The notes under the pieces were generated by a model. The model was not told the DNA's origin. It saw only the letters and a program-made list of their open reading frames with translations, and did not search any database. DNA of 64,000 nucleotides from positions 153,237-217,236 of the forward strand of contig NW_004457391.1 in assembly GCF_000313135.1 (NCBI RefSeq). The letters are read 5' to 3'. A program made the translations under genes and the position numbers. This stretch comes from Acanthamoeba castellanii str. Neff. Its lineage: Eukaryota > Discosea > Longamoebia > Acanthamoebidae. Shown here one piece after another: positions 24,301 to 34,765 of this stretch (position 1 is its first letter; the number at the start of each line of letters is the position of its first letter).

Positions 24301-25315
24301 CTGCTCTCCGTGTCGTTGAGCATACCCACCACGACCGGGGTGAGCCAGGAGATGTTGGCCTCCACGTAGGCTGGTTCGGCACAGGAGGGAATAAATAAAT
24401 AGAAAAGCGATCAGTCGCGCGAGACTTATTCAGATTCCAGACAAAGTCTTTCGGCGAAAGAAAGAACGAAAAGAGGCGGCTGTGAGGTGGCTGAGTGAGA
24501 CGTACGTCGAGCCTTGTGGCTTACTGTGGCGAGCAACTGGTAGGCGGCTCGGCGGATGAGGAGGTGCTTCTTGTCCTTCAGGAAGTTCCAGAACTTCTTG
24601 CCCAGGAGCTCGTTATATCGGCTCTCGGCCAGCGCCTGGTTCTCAGCCTCTGGAATCGTCTCTGCTCACGACACACAGCACGACACGCACGACACACACG
24701 CACGCACACGACACACGACACACACCGAAAACGAGATAAGCACCAACGTGCGCTTGAATGGTGTCCGGCGAGCGGTACCTTGGAAGTAGCGGAACGCGAG
24801 GATGGAGGAGAATATGAGGTTGGAGTATCGGTCTTCGGCCTTCTCTTTGGCATTTTCGTTGGCTGTTACGTTTGAACATAACCGCGGCCGCACGAGAATA
24901 GTGTGAGAGGTGGTCCTGCAGGGGCAAAGGGGGGACAAGGGGCACGTGAGGGAAAGGCGCAGCGATCGTGGTACCCAGCGTTTGGGGCGTCTGCGCAAAG
25001 TTGGCCTCGAAGTGGTCCAGAATCTCCGCCTTACAGAACAGCAGCGCCTCGCTGTGCTTCTTCGCGGGGAAGGCCACCTGCGCACGCGTGCAACATAAAA
25101 GGCAACGATCACCAGCGACATGAGGTCAGTGAGAGTGGTGAGCTCCACACAACATCGCGCTCTGACTGAGAGTTGACATCGAACCTGGAACGCCTTCTTG
25201 GCGGCGTTGGCAACCTCGTTCGATTGGTCGAACTGCAGGCACAGCCACGTGCCCTGTTATAATTCGAGCCAATTGGATGAGGCCGCAGTACCAGTTCATT
25301 GTTACCATTGGTTGC

Positions 25316-25354
<39 letters not shown>

Positions 25355-26081
25355 CGAAAAGGTCTCTCGCTAGATCGTACCATGATGCGCTTGAGCTGGG
25401 CGGCGAGCTTCTTCTTGACGGCCTGCACGAGCCCGGCAAAGGTGTTGCACAGGGCCACGCGCACCTTGGGATCGTCGTCCGCGGCCAGTCGGAGGAAGGA
25501 GTAGACCCACGCCTGGATGACGGCATCGACGTCCTCGCCCTTGCCCGCGATGTCCTCGAACAGGGTCTTGAGCTCCTGCAGGCCCTTGAGCTTCGTCACC
25601 GAATCGCGCTTGTTGAGCTTCTTGAAGGCCAGCTGAAACTCGCTGCTGCTGAGTTGCTGTGGGGCAGCATGAATGATGAAGCGGCAACGAAGCACAAGAA
25701 AAAAAAGATGTGGGATGTAAGATGAGCGCAAGGGTGATCTGCAGATGGTGTAGCAAGAGAGGGGGGGGGCACCCCAAGGTCATCGCCGGCGGTGACACGA
25801 ATGAAGCCGCGATATTCGCCTTCGGTGGCCACCAGCGTTGCCGCTTTGCTGCAACAATGGGATGATTATTTCATTTAAGAAAATAAATCAAAACCATGAA
25901 AATTGGATTCAGTGCGCAGGCGATGAATCAAAGAGCAGGGGTCCGCACCTGCTGCTTGCCGGTTTGCCCTTTCCTCCTCTTCTCTGCATGCTCCTCGTGC
26001 TGCGCGTGAACCTTTCTTTTTGTCCAATCTAATGGCTCCCTGCCGGCCTCTTGTTTGCTTTTCTTCTTTCTTTCCTGCCAC
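18392..26081 (-). CDS. LTN1: Listerin, RING E3 ligase of ribosome quality control
   Basis: A very long minus-strand gene with many exons. Exon 1 is 26081-25949 (MAGKKEEKQTRGRQGAIRL...) and joins exon 2 at 25843 to give ATLVATEGEYRGFIRVTAGD, matching the listerin N-terminus. It is followed by FQLAFKKLNKRDSVTKLKGL. The middle is a long HEAT-like helical solenoid. The C-terminus has VTREVTATYEKDEM, LGVSEAQWRKWML, LLWKQNLDRHFEGVE and the RING finger CPICYSLF, LACKTCHNKFHSACM, YKWIRV, CPLCKTPFN. Listerin ubiquitinates stalled nascent chains on 60S subunits with NEMF, before extraction by Cdc48-UFD1-NPL4; an NPL4 gene lies at 1951-4271. A TATATA box is 28-35 nt upstream of the ATG. Middle exon borders were not all resolved. 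Confidence 0.9.
25317..25355 (+). repeat. (ACA)n trinucleotide repeat in an intron
   Basis: About 13 ACA units lie in the listerin intron just downstream of the exon ending KRIM. Translated frames across it give poly-Gln or poly-Cys/Val, but the exons on both sides splice it out. Confidence 0.9.
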
Positions 26082-26108
26082 CTTTCACCAAACCGCAGGA
26101 CAGGAAAA

Positions 26109-26116
26109 TATATAAA
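26109..26116 (-). promoter_or_regulatory. TATA box of listerin gene
   Basis: TATATA on the minus strand centred about 30 nt upstream of the listerin ATG at 26081, implying a very short 5' UTR. Confidence 0.5.
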
Positions 26117-26412
26117 TCAAAAAAAAAAGGCGACCACAACAAGGAGCTACGCAGCTCGTCGCGATTCATACTGGCGTGGCGGCAGGCTCTGCCCTTTTGT
26201 ATGTACCTTCACGACCAAGTGCTTCAGTCCCTCATGAATTGCACCAAAGAGGAAACAGTCTATAAGCACATGGGATGTATGGGTTACATTCCAAGCCTGC
26301 TGTGCATCAATGATGCTCTCATTACCCATTCAATTCTCCAATTCCCTGCCCATCTCAAAGGTGCACTGCCCACACGTTTAGTGGTGAGAAGGTTCAATTG
26401 AGCGGTGACAGA
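26117..26412. other. Intergenic between two minus-strand genes
   Basis: Moderately AT-rich. It holds the listerin 5' flank and the 3' flank of the tail-anchored protein. No gene is seen. Confidence 0.35.
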
Positions 26413-28322
26413 TCAGTGGGCGCCCAACAGTACGATGCGAAGGAGCACGACCAGGATGGCGAGCAGGACGGCCACGGCATAGTACTGAACGTGGCCTCCT
26501 CCTACCGCGTCGCGTGCATCATCCGCATAGTACCGCCGGGCCGGCCTTGTGCTCACTGATCGTAGCCGCTCCTGAGTAGTTGATACGCCTCTCAGGCATG
26601 ATCACCCAGCACGACACGCACACACGACACGACACACGCACGCACACACGCACGACACACGACACACACACACACACACACGACACAGAGGCGCGCATGG
26701 GGTACCTTGATGGCGAGGACGTCCTTGCGCAGCTCACGGAGCTCTTCCAGAGAGGCGTCCTGCTTCTTGGCCAGTTGGTTCTCTTTCTCCTTCTCCACCT
26801 CGCCTGTCTCTCGAATTTTACTGTGGCCGTGGTCCACTGCTTTGCCCTTGGCCTGCCGCGCTGCCACTACGGCTTCCGCTCTCGCCGTCGCTGCAGTTGT
26901 GGTGTCGGCTTCAGCTTCGGCTTCGGCTTCGGCTTGCCTACTACGCAGCAGTGCCAGCACCGCATCCGATTGCGCTTCCACCTGCGCATGTGGGTTCGGC
27001 CAGCACAAGGTGGTCAGTCAACCAGCTTGTCACTCCTCACCACCGCCACACTTGGAGTAGGAGGGACCTTGGCCAGCTTGCGCTCGATCTCTTCAGCTAA
27101 CAACGGATATGAAGACGACGGCGCCGCCGCCGGTGCGGGTGCGGGTGTTGGTGGTGACGCGGCGGGAAGAGCCTCTCGTTCGGCGTGCCAGGTGGCCAAT
27201 CGCGTGTTCAGCTCCTTGAGCGCGTTCTCGATGCTCTGTAATCGCTCGGGGTCCACCGCCGCCACGTTCACCGCGCCGGCCGCCGCGTGACCCGGTTCAA
27301 CCGCGCCAACAGTGGTGGTGGGCTCCTCGCCCCGGGGCATATCTGGCAGCCAAGTGGCGGTGTTAGCCGCCGAATTGGAGACGGACGAGGCTGCTGATGA
27401 GGAAGCGGAGGAAGAGGGAGAGGTGGTGGGCGACATATCGCCGGCCACCCCGCTCGGAGCACCGATGACGCCGCGCTCCTTGCCCCAGGTGAGCTGGGCT
27501 TCGAGTCGGCTGATCACGTGCTGGTGCTGCTGGTCCTCGACCACTCCCTCCTGGTCGTCGCTTCTCGTCGCCGCAGTCCTGCGGCCGCTCGTGGTTCGCT
27601 CGTGTCCGTCATCGATTGCTCCAGCCGCCGGCGGTGTCACGTTCATCACAGCCGCGCCGTTTTCTCTTCGCGCTGGGCTGCCAGATGACGTCGGCACCTC
27701 TGCCTCATCTTCCTTCTCCTTCAACTTCCCATCCGCTTCATGTGGGAGTCCGTCGCCAATGGCGGCAGCGTCATCGTCGCCGTCTTCGCCATCGTCAGCA
27801 GGCTTGTTGCTCGTTGTCTTGGCCGGCCGCGGCGCGCAGGGCCTGGCGGTTGGCCCGCAGGCGCTGCCGCCGCTCGCGCTTCTTCTTGCTCTGGGCGAAA
27901 GCGGCGTCGAAGCCAAACTTCTTCGGCGGCTCCGGCTGCGGCGGCAGTTGTGCTTCGGTCCCTTCCAGCTCCTCCTCTCCCATCCTTGGATCTTGGTCCT
28001 CGGCTACACGAACAATACAGATCTGAGGATGGCACACTTCGTTCAGATTTCAAGAACGCACAAGCTGCGTACCTGTGCCATTCGAATCGCCAAGAGGGCG
28101 AGGCTCACAGGGATTCATCATCTCGCTGGTGGCGGGAATGAGATGGCCAATCTCGGCCACTGTGGCGCTGATCTGCTGGATGTCCTCCACTTCCTGCCGT
28201 TGCTGTTCGCCCATGATCGACAGCATCTCGTAGATGAATCGAAGCTTCTCATCCTCACTCCACCCGCTCATCTCGGTCTCACGATCTGCCTCCACGGCCC
28301 CGCGGCCTCGCCACGTTGGGTC
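26413..28322 (-). CDS. Tail-anchored coiled-coil protein, unrecognised
   Basis: Proposed start ATG 28322 (MDPTWRGRGAVEADRE). An N-terminal helical segment (SEDEKLRFIYEMLSIMGEQQ, ISATVAEIGHLIP), then PPKKFGFDAAFAQSKKKRERR, a long disordered acidic/Ala/Pro region, coiled coils (ERLQSIENALKELNTRL; SLEELRELRKDVLAIK) and a final exon 26571-26413. That exon encodes a single C-terminal transmembrane helix (YYAVAVLLAILVVLLRIVLL) two to three residues before the stop, the hallmark of a tail-anchored ER, mitochondrial or peroxisomal outer-membrane protein. The frame must shift by one base near 27860: upstream reads RANRQALRAAAG, downstream reads KTTSNKPADDGEDGDDD. No GT-AG pair explains it. No family is recognised. 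Confidence 0.6.
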
Positions 28323-28369
28323 CATCTCGATCTTTGGCCCAAGATACACTTTGAATTGAAATAAACGGC

Positions 28370-30050
28370 AAAATTCCTGACAGCCGGGGCATTATTTAAC
28401 AGGGCTGGACTTGGTCGCTCTTTAAGGTGGCTCTCCAACAGGATTCTCGTCGACCTCCTGCTGGATTTTCTTCCCGCGGGAGAATCCCACATGGAGAGCC
28501 AAACTCCGGCTCTCGGTGTGCATGGGGTACTTGCTGAGGAGCTGGTTGACTGTGGCAAGAGTGAGCAGGAGTGCTTCAATGTCAACATTGGGGACCCCTT
28601 GCAGCCAGGACAGTGCAGAGCCTTGTGATGATATTGATGCTGGTAAGGTTGGTGATGTGCTTGGGGATCCATGAAGCTGACAGTGGTACTTTTTAATGAA
28701 ACTAAAAACAGGTGTACATGAGATAAAAACACTGTGGAATTTGAATGTACACAGAGAAGAGAAGTTTTATTTACAGGTGTCTAAATATTTCTTGAAGGGT
28801 GGGTGGGGGAACTCCAGTGTTGGCGTTAAAGTCAAAGCCACAAGCTAAAACAGTTTCAAGGGTGTGCAGGGAAGGAGCTGGGCCGGTGGATTGGTAAGCC
28901 TGCTCAAGAAAACCAGAAAGTTGACTGAAATTTGAAGATGAAGTTAGGAAGGTGAACAAAAAGGGGCAATCATTAATGCTGACAGAAAAAACCAATGTGC
29001 GTCAGGGTAATGAGTTGACAAATAAAAAACCCAATGTGCATCAGGAAAACAATCAACACAAAAAAAGAGTGATGACCATTACCTTGGGGTGTGAATGGAA
29101 GAGGTATGGAACTTTGTCTGAGCAGTGGAGAAGAGCTGGTCAATGTCTTCATGTGTATGCCCAACCAACAGAAAGCTCAGGTAGACCTCTTGGAACATAT
29201 CCAGGCTGAGAAGGAGACTGAGGAAGGCAAGCATGAAGACATTCTTGTTCTCAGCAGCACAAATGAAATTGGTTCTGGGCCAATGCAGTCTTCCTTGACA
29301 TCACCACAGTGAGAAGCTCTGAGGCCTGAGGCCATGTTTGGGCCAAGAGCTGGGAGGAAATCAAAGACAAGTGGTTTGAGGGTCCAGCACATGGCCCACA
29401 AGCCTTCATCCTTGGTGCAATTTCAAGCCAAGGCACCTGCAGCATTGCCATCTTCCAAGGGTGGCTGATGGCCAAGTGCTATTGAGATCTCCTCACAAAG
29501 CACATCCTCCCTACTGTGTGTCAGCACTACCCTGGGCAATGGTTATTCATCCAGGACAACAACCAAAAGCAAACAGCACAAGTGGTCCAAAAGTGGGGTG
29601 ACCAGGAAGGAGGCCAATTTCTCCAGCTCCCACCCCAATCACCAGAGCTGAACCCCATCAAGAAGCTGTGGGGTCCACTCAAGGATCATGTGGCCTCCCT
29701 TCATCCCTCCTCACTAAAAGAGCTCATATCAGTTCTGGAAAGGTGTTTCTGTAGAGGTGGTCAATTGTTATATTGACCACCTCCAGCCCAATGTTTGGGC
29801 TATCATCAAAGCAGTGGGTCATATTAAGGAATAAACACCTCCTTGCAGGCCCCCACCAAACACCACAACATTGATAGCCATTTCATTGCCTGGCTCTGAA
29901 CAAGCCCCAAAAGTGTGGTGCGAAAATACTTATGAGATGGCTCATACCATGATTCAGAACTTTCCCACCCCTTTGCTTTCACTTTCTTCTCAGTTTTTAC
30001 GCCCCACCCCTTCCACTTTCACCCCTTCCACTTTCCTCCACTGCAATCAA
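28370..30050. other. CpG-depleted, AT-richer block with transposon debris
   Basis: CpG falls to a few per kilobase and TG/CA rises, in sharp contrast to the gene-rich DNA on both sides. It contains a broken Tc1/mariner-like transposase end (29391-29776). A minus-strand open stretch at about 28420-28570 reads LLSKYPMHTESRSLALHVGF, GKKIQQEVDENPVGEPP with stops upstream. No intact gene is supported. Confidence 0.65.
29391..29776 (+). pseudogene. Tc1/mariner-like transposase, C-terminal remnant
   Basis: Frame 2 reads FILGAISSQGTCSIAIFQGW, then an in-frame TGA at 29483-29485 after KCY. It continues LTKHILPTVCQHYPGQWLFI, QDNNQKQTAQVVQKW, PPQSPELNPIKKLWGPLKDH and stops at 29776. QDNxxxHT-like and PPQSPELNPIExLW are the signature of the DDE_3 catalytic domain of Tc1/mariner transposases: second Asp in QDN, and E->K in NPIKKLW. 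The internal stop, lost residues and lack of an upstream DNA-binding part make it a dead copy. Terminal repeats were not found. Confidence 0.8.
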
Positions 30051-30052
30051 CC

Positions 30053-31818
30053 ATGAAATTTCGTTCGGACACCGCCAGCAGATTTCGCAGAAATACCAAA
30101 AAAGAGAAAAAACAAAACAAAGTTCCCGCCAACACGACTCGGCGGTACGCGACGAAAGGCAAGCGTGTAGAGATGGCTCAGATTGACGATTTGGACAGGG
30201 AAGCCCTAGTGGCTGAGTTCCGCAAATTGCAACTGAGAGAGCAAGAAACGCGAGAGGAGAACCGCAAATTGCAACTGAGAGAGCAAGAAACGCGAGAGGA
30301 GAGAAGTACGTTGGCTCCTTTTGGCGTGTAGATGAATTTAATCTAACGTGGATAAAAAACGTATTCTCGATGCTAGGGCGTTTTGTCGACCGCGGCCTGC
30401 CCCCTTTGGGACAACGTCAGGCCTCGACCTCGGAGGCGTCGGTGAGCAACGATCACGACGGAGCAATCCTGATCGAGCAACAAGTGCATCCGACGGTGAA
30501 GGACTTGTCCCTGCGCGAGCCGACAGCCGCGTCGGCGATTTGGACGACGTTCGACACCGGCCTATTGGCACAATGGTCAACTGAGGCCGATGTGCAATCG
30601 CGGGTCGTCCAGGTCATGGCGGATGCGATCTGCCTCGCCGGTCTACCATCAGGAACCATCCGTCTCGCCACTGAGTTGGGCCTGACCCGGTTGCGGCCTG
30701 ACATCTGGGTCTTGAAGTCCGCTAGCGGCGTACCCGTCGGCGTGATCGAGGTGAAGAGACCAAGCCCGGCGATCATGGACCACAGGCGCGTGCACGGGCA
30801 GATATTCGACTACATGCGCTGCGTCAAGACCCTTTTCGGTGTCAAGCACGTGCTCGGGATCGTGACGACCTACACCAAGTGGAGATTCTACTGGTTCGAG
30901 GAGAGTGACCGCTACGCCGCCGCTGACACTTGTACCGCCATCGAAAACCTCGGGGGCGCCAGGAAGGAGGATGGCATCGGCCGCGTGAGATACGACGACG
31001 AGGGCGACGAGGGCGAGGACGACGATGAGGAGGAGGAGGAGGAAGTCGATCTGAACACGACGTTCACCCAATCGGACGATGACAATGCGCCGGTCAAGGA
31101 GGACGAATCACCGCGTGTGCTGCACGGCACCAAGGTGTACGACTCGGAGCAGGCCGGACCCGAGCTCTCAGCCCTGCTGGCAAGCGTCGTCTACAAGATG
31201 TGGAAGTCCCCGTGCACTCCCATACCTGCGCTATCGTCCAGCGTTCGCGTCTGCATGAACGAGACGCAGTGGTTCTGGGCTCGAGTCCCGGCGACCATCG
31301 AGGACGTCAACGATGCCGACATGCCGACCGGACGCGCCACACGCTTCTTTCTGCTGCGGGATCTTGGTGGAGGTGTTGACGGGAGGGCCTGGCGGGCCTG
31401 CACGACCAGCGGGACCGGCTGCGTCATCAAGTTCTGCAAAAAAGCCCCCGCAGAAGACCAGAGGCAGCGTCTGGAGGCAGAGGCCAACGTCTGGCGCGCG
31501 GCCTGGGGAGTCGAAGGCGTGCGCGTCACCACTCTGGCGGGTGAGCCTGCGCTGATCATGCCCTACGCGCGCGCCGTTAAAGGACAGCCGCTCTCGCACA
31601 AGGCCAAGCAGCAGGTGCGGGCAGCGATCGCCGAGATGGCCTCGAGCGGCTACTGCCATGAAGACCTCTCCTGGCGCCACGTTGGAAGGCTGGGGCTGAG
31701 GCGGCAGCGACGGGTGATCTTCTTCGATCTGGCCAGCGTGTCGCGCGTGGATACTCACGTGCTGGAGTCAGTGACGGCGGCCAAGGCCAAGATGTTGAAT
31801 GCCCTCGGGCTCGAATAA
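30053..31818 (+). CDS. PD-(D/E)xK nuclease - protein kinase-like fusion (Crinkler-type effector architecture)
   Basis: Exon 1 runs to 30305 and exon 2 is 30377-31818; donor GTACGT and acceptor TGCTAG join in phase, giving about 564 aa from ATG 30053 (524 from ATG 30173). A basic then coiled N-terminus with a duplicated 14-residue unit is followed by a restriction-endonuclease fold: LRPDIWVL (Asp) and VGVIEVKRP (ExK), then HGQIFDYMR and HVLGIVTTYTKWRFYWF. After an acidic linker comes a kinase-like domain: FLLRDLGGGVDGRAW loop, CVIKFC (Lys), EAEANVW (Glu), HEDLSWRHVG in place of HRDLKPxN, and FFDLAS in place of DFG. The REase-kinase pair is known from Crinkler/CRN effector C-termini and relatives in fungi, oomycetes and amoebae. 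There is no signal peptide. Catalytic activity is unproven. Confidence 0.75.
30221..30304 (+). repeat. Two tandem 42-bp units in the REase-kinase gene
   Basis: Units at 30221-30262 and 30263-30304 are nearly identical and encode RKLQLREQETREEN twice. The duplication is in frame and lengthens a charged coiled coil directly before the intron. Confidence 0.9.
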
Positions 31819-31932
31819 GGTATGTTATTAGATGATGGCTTTCTTTTCGGAAGCATTTGGCTCACTGACTTGTTTGGGATCGATCAGTGTGCTTATTCCA
31901 CTCTGCATGCAGTGAGCCATCGGTGCCGAGAA

Positions 31933-32001
31933 GTCTGGCGCGGCGCGGCGCGGGGGTCGACGGCTGGCGGGCGAGCCTGCGCTGTTCATGCCCTACCCGC
32001 G
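31933..32001 (+). pseudogene. Decayed copy of part of the kinase-like domain
   Basis: This stretch closely resembles 31489-31571 of the REase-kinase gene: both start GTCTGGCGCG, and share GCGGG(T/C)GAGCCTGCGCTG and TCATGCCCTAC(G/C)CGCG, with a short internal deletion. It lies about 115 bp past the stop and has no matching upstream domain. It is a fragment of a second copy. Confidence 0.7.
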
Positions 32002-32007
32002 TTTTCG

Positions 32008-33060
32008 TCAACAACGAACGCTTAAGTGCGAATTGAAGGGTTGTTCACGTCCAAGACTCATCCACAATTTCCTGATATCAAGCACCTTGTGGTAGTACTC
32101 TTTGGCCACTGCATCAAGTTGGCGCAGGCAAGGGAGGAGATCAACTGTCTCCCCTAAATAAAACAAGTTTTCAAAAATAAAATAAAATAATCTTGTCTCG
32201 TGCCGCCTCACCAGAAGGAGGGCGAGCGACCGAAGCAGAGAGTTCTCAAAGCTGTTGAGCTCCCACTTGTAGTCGAAGTAGGACACCTGGAGCCGATCAG
32301 CGTTGGTCGCGATGAAGAGCTTGGTCGCCGGGCTGGTCTCCATGTAGGCCAGTATGTAGTTGATCACGCTGCCATGCTGCCGCGCGATTGCGTCCCGATT
32401 CCACTCGAAGATGGGCGACAGCTTCAGTGAAAGGCTGTTCCTGTCCAGCAACAGCCCCTTGCCTAACCCCCACCACCCATCGCCCATCACCGCAGACGAT
32501 CAGTGGTCAGCGCAGGGCTCACCGCGGGCCACAATGGTGATCATTGGCTGGGATGAGGGCTGCGGACCGGTGTCATTGAGGTACAGGGCGGCGGAAAGGT
32601 TCATCTGCGCGTCGAGCGTCTGCGGAAGGTAGGCGGTGTTGAGGAGCGAGGGACACGACACGCACGCGCTCACCATGCACGACCACGCCGGTGTTGTTGT
32701 TGTAACTGGATAGGTCAGTGTAGCAGGCTCTCCAGTGAAGAAAGCAAGAAGCTCCTCAAGGGTGGCATCTTCCTGGTCATTCACATTCGCTTTCTCAGTG
32801 GCAGTCCCCCCCTTCTTCATCCTCGTCATCACTGTGGTTGTCCTCCTCCTCTTCCTTGATCACACCACTGACCTTCTCCTGCTCATCTTCTACCATCTCC
32901 ACTTTATCCGCCAGACCATCTTCTGTGAATTCCCAAACAACTTCTTCTCCTTCTTTCACTACCTCCTCTCCTCCACTACTCACATCATCTACCACTCTTA
33001 TGTTTGCTTCAATCTCCTCTTTCTCCTTGTCCCCTGTTGCTCTCTCCCCTGCACCTAGAG
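32008..33060 (-). CDS. Unrecognised protein with acidic N-part and nuclease-fold-like segment; frame broken
   Basis: Consistent exons can be joined: an acidic stretch (VVKEGEEVVWEFTEDGLAD... DEDEEG), then ATLEELLAFFTGEPATLTYP, TLDAQMNLSAALYLNDTG, a piece starting KGLLLDRNSLSLKL and reading HGSVINYILAYM, ATKLFIATNADRLQVSYF, and a last exon VDLLPCLRQLDAVAKEYYHK ending at TGA 32008-32010. The HGxxxNY... LFIATNADRLQVSYF pattern resembles the HGQIFDY... GIVTTYTKWRFYWF helix-strand block of the nuclease next door, so it may be a divergent relative; no PD...ExK motif was found. The acidic part and the rest are joined only if a base is lost or gained in the poly-G run near 32810. Start unknown. Confidence 0.4.
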
Positions 33061-33462
33061 GGCCTTGTTGCTGGTTTGGACCAACAGTCCCAGTTCATGC
33101 CACACCAAGTAGCTGTTGAATAGCCCCTGTCACAGTGCATTGTAAACATCATCTATATCTATTAAATGTTTGGGAAGGGAAGTGTACTTTGATGACACCA
33201 GAGGTTGGCATAGCCATGATGACAGATTGTGCACCATTCAGCCATTTCAAGGTGCAAAGGCAACTAGGCACAACCACTCATGAGTACATGGACAAGAAGG
33301 GAGTAAATGGACAGTAAATGGACAAGAAGATGGGCCTGATTGATTGGTCCACATGGAGATTTTGAAAAAGAGGGTGGGAAGAGAACATACACACTAAGTG
33401 TTGCTTGATGTAGGTTCTTGGTGCTGCAGCTACACCCAATCACTTTGACATGGACAGGCTAA

Positions 33463-34520
33463 TTGAAAGACCTTCACACTGTGGCCACCAGCAGTTTGGG
33501 GATTGGCCAAGGTGTCAACAGAAAAGACAAGGCCAGCAAAGTGCCACCCAAACACCACCACACACCACCATGCACCACCATGGGCATTCCCTTACCCTGC
33601 ACTCCCACTCAGGTGAGCGCAGAAGAACTGGCCTCCATTCTAGTGAAGGGCAAGGAGAAAGAAACAAGCACCAAGGGCGTTGCAGCACCCAAGGGGCAGT
33701 ATGATAATCCAATGGGCAGTTCAAGTAGCAACAAGCCAGGGGAGGAGGGTGGAGATATGACAAAGAGAAAGAGGCAGACCAAGGAAGAGGAGACCAACAA
33801 GGACAAGCCTGCTAAGGCCCCCTACCCAAACAGACCCAAGACCACTGTCCAAGGTACAGCTGGTTGCCCCCATTCCTCTTGGACTGCAAGTCCCCTAACC
33901 CCATTTCCATGATAGGCACCACCAGCTGTGTTCATCAGTGGTCTCATGAGGAAGGACATGAAGCCAGCTGCCCAGTACAACATCTACCCAACCAATCTCA
34001 TTGGGACCAACAAGCTGAACATCTGGCACATCACCAACCTCCCTGACTGGAGCAGCATCCCTCACACCAACTCTGCCCTTCTCAACACAATTGCTACAGG
34101 GGCAGCTCTGGCTGCTGCCAGTTATAACAAGGAGAAGGTGCAGATTGAACTCAGGTATGAGCAACCAGACAGGCCCTTCATGAAGGGCAAGAAGAAGGAG
34201 ATTGGCTTCTTCATCACCTACAAGAAGTGCTCTGCCTTGGGTATGATTCCCCCAACCCCTTTGCTCTATATTCTTTGCTCACCCACCACTTATGGTGTGG
34301 CTTGGGTGCAGAGGGCAAAGATGAGGCCAAGGGCTTGGGCGTTGCAGGCAAAGATGAAGCCAAGGGCTGGGCAGGTCCCATGGCAACTTCCCATGGGCGA
34401 AATGAGAAGCTCTATTGGCAAAAAGCCGTCCCAACCACCAGTGCCAGCTGCCACACATTTGAGCAGCTTGTCAGGATCATATATCTGCACATGCAAGGAG
34501 ATCAATACAGTGTCAACTGA
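33463..34520 (+). CDS. Orphan charged protein, about 304 aa
   Basis: Exons 33463-33853, 33926-34240 and 34312-34520 join in phase through GT-AG introns. The N-terminal part is charged and Lys/Pro-rich (TKRKRQTKEEETNKDKPAK). The middle looks globular (VFISGLMRKDMKPAAQYNIY, LNIWHITNLPDWSS, EKVQIELRYEQPDRPF). The end has a short repeat (EGKDEAKGLGVAGKDEAKGW) and FEQLVRIIYLHM. No family is recognised. It lies wholly in the CpG-poor block and uses CpG-free codons, unlike its distant neighbours. The true start may be further upstream. Confidence 0.5.
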
Positions 34521-34765
34521 GGAGCCCCATATGTGCTGATTTATTTCGCCCCACCACAACACCCAAACTGGCATGTGCAATCTCTGTGTCAACAATAAAT
34601 AAATAAATAAATAAATCTTTTGGGTATCTGGTGGACCCAAATTAAAAAAAATGTGGGCAGGCACAGTCACCAGGAGCAGAAGTGAGCCTTGTGGAGTGTT
34701 GAGGCTCACCACACACAACTCAAGCTACATGTGAGCGTTTGCCTGCATTGGCCCCATTCTTCCCA

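Noticed and set aside
25277..25504. Poly-Gln ORF over the ACA repeat
   Set aside because: The repeat is in a listerin intron on the opposite strand.
26051..26401. Plus-strand ORFs between listerin and the tail-anchored gene
   Set aside because: They overlap the listerin first exon and promoter in antisense and show no conserved feature.
32838..33119. Ser/Thr-rich plus-strand ORF
   Set aside because: It is the complement of the acidic Glu/Asp stretch of the minus-strand gene.
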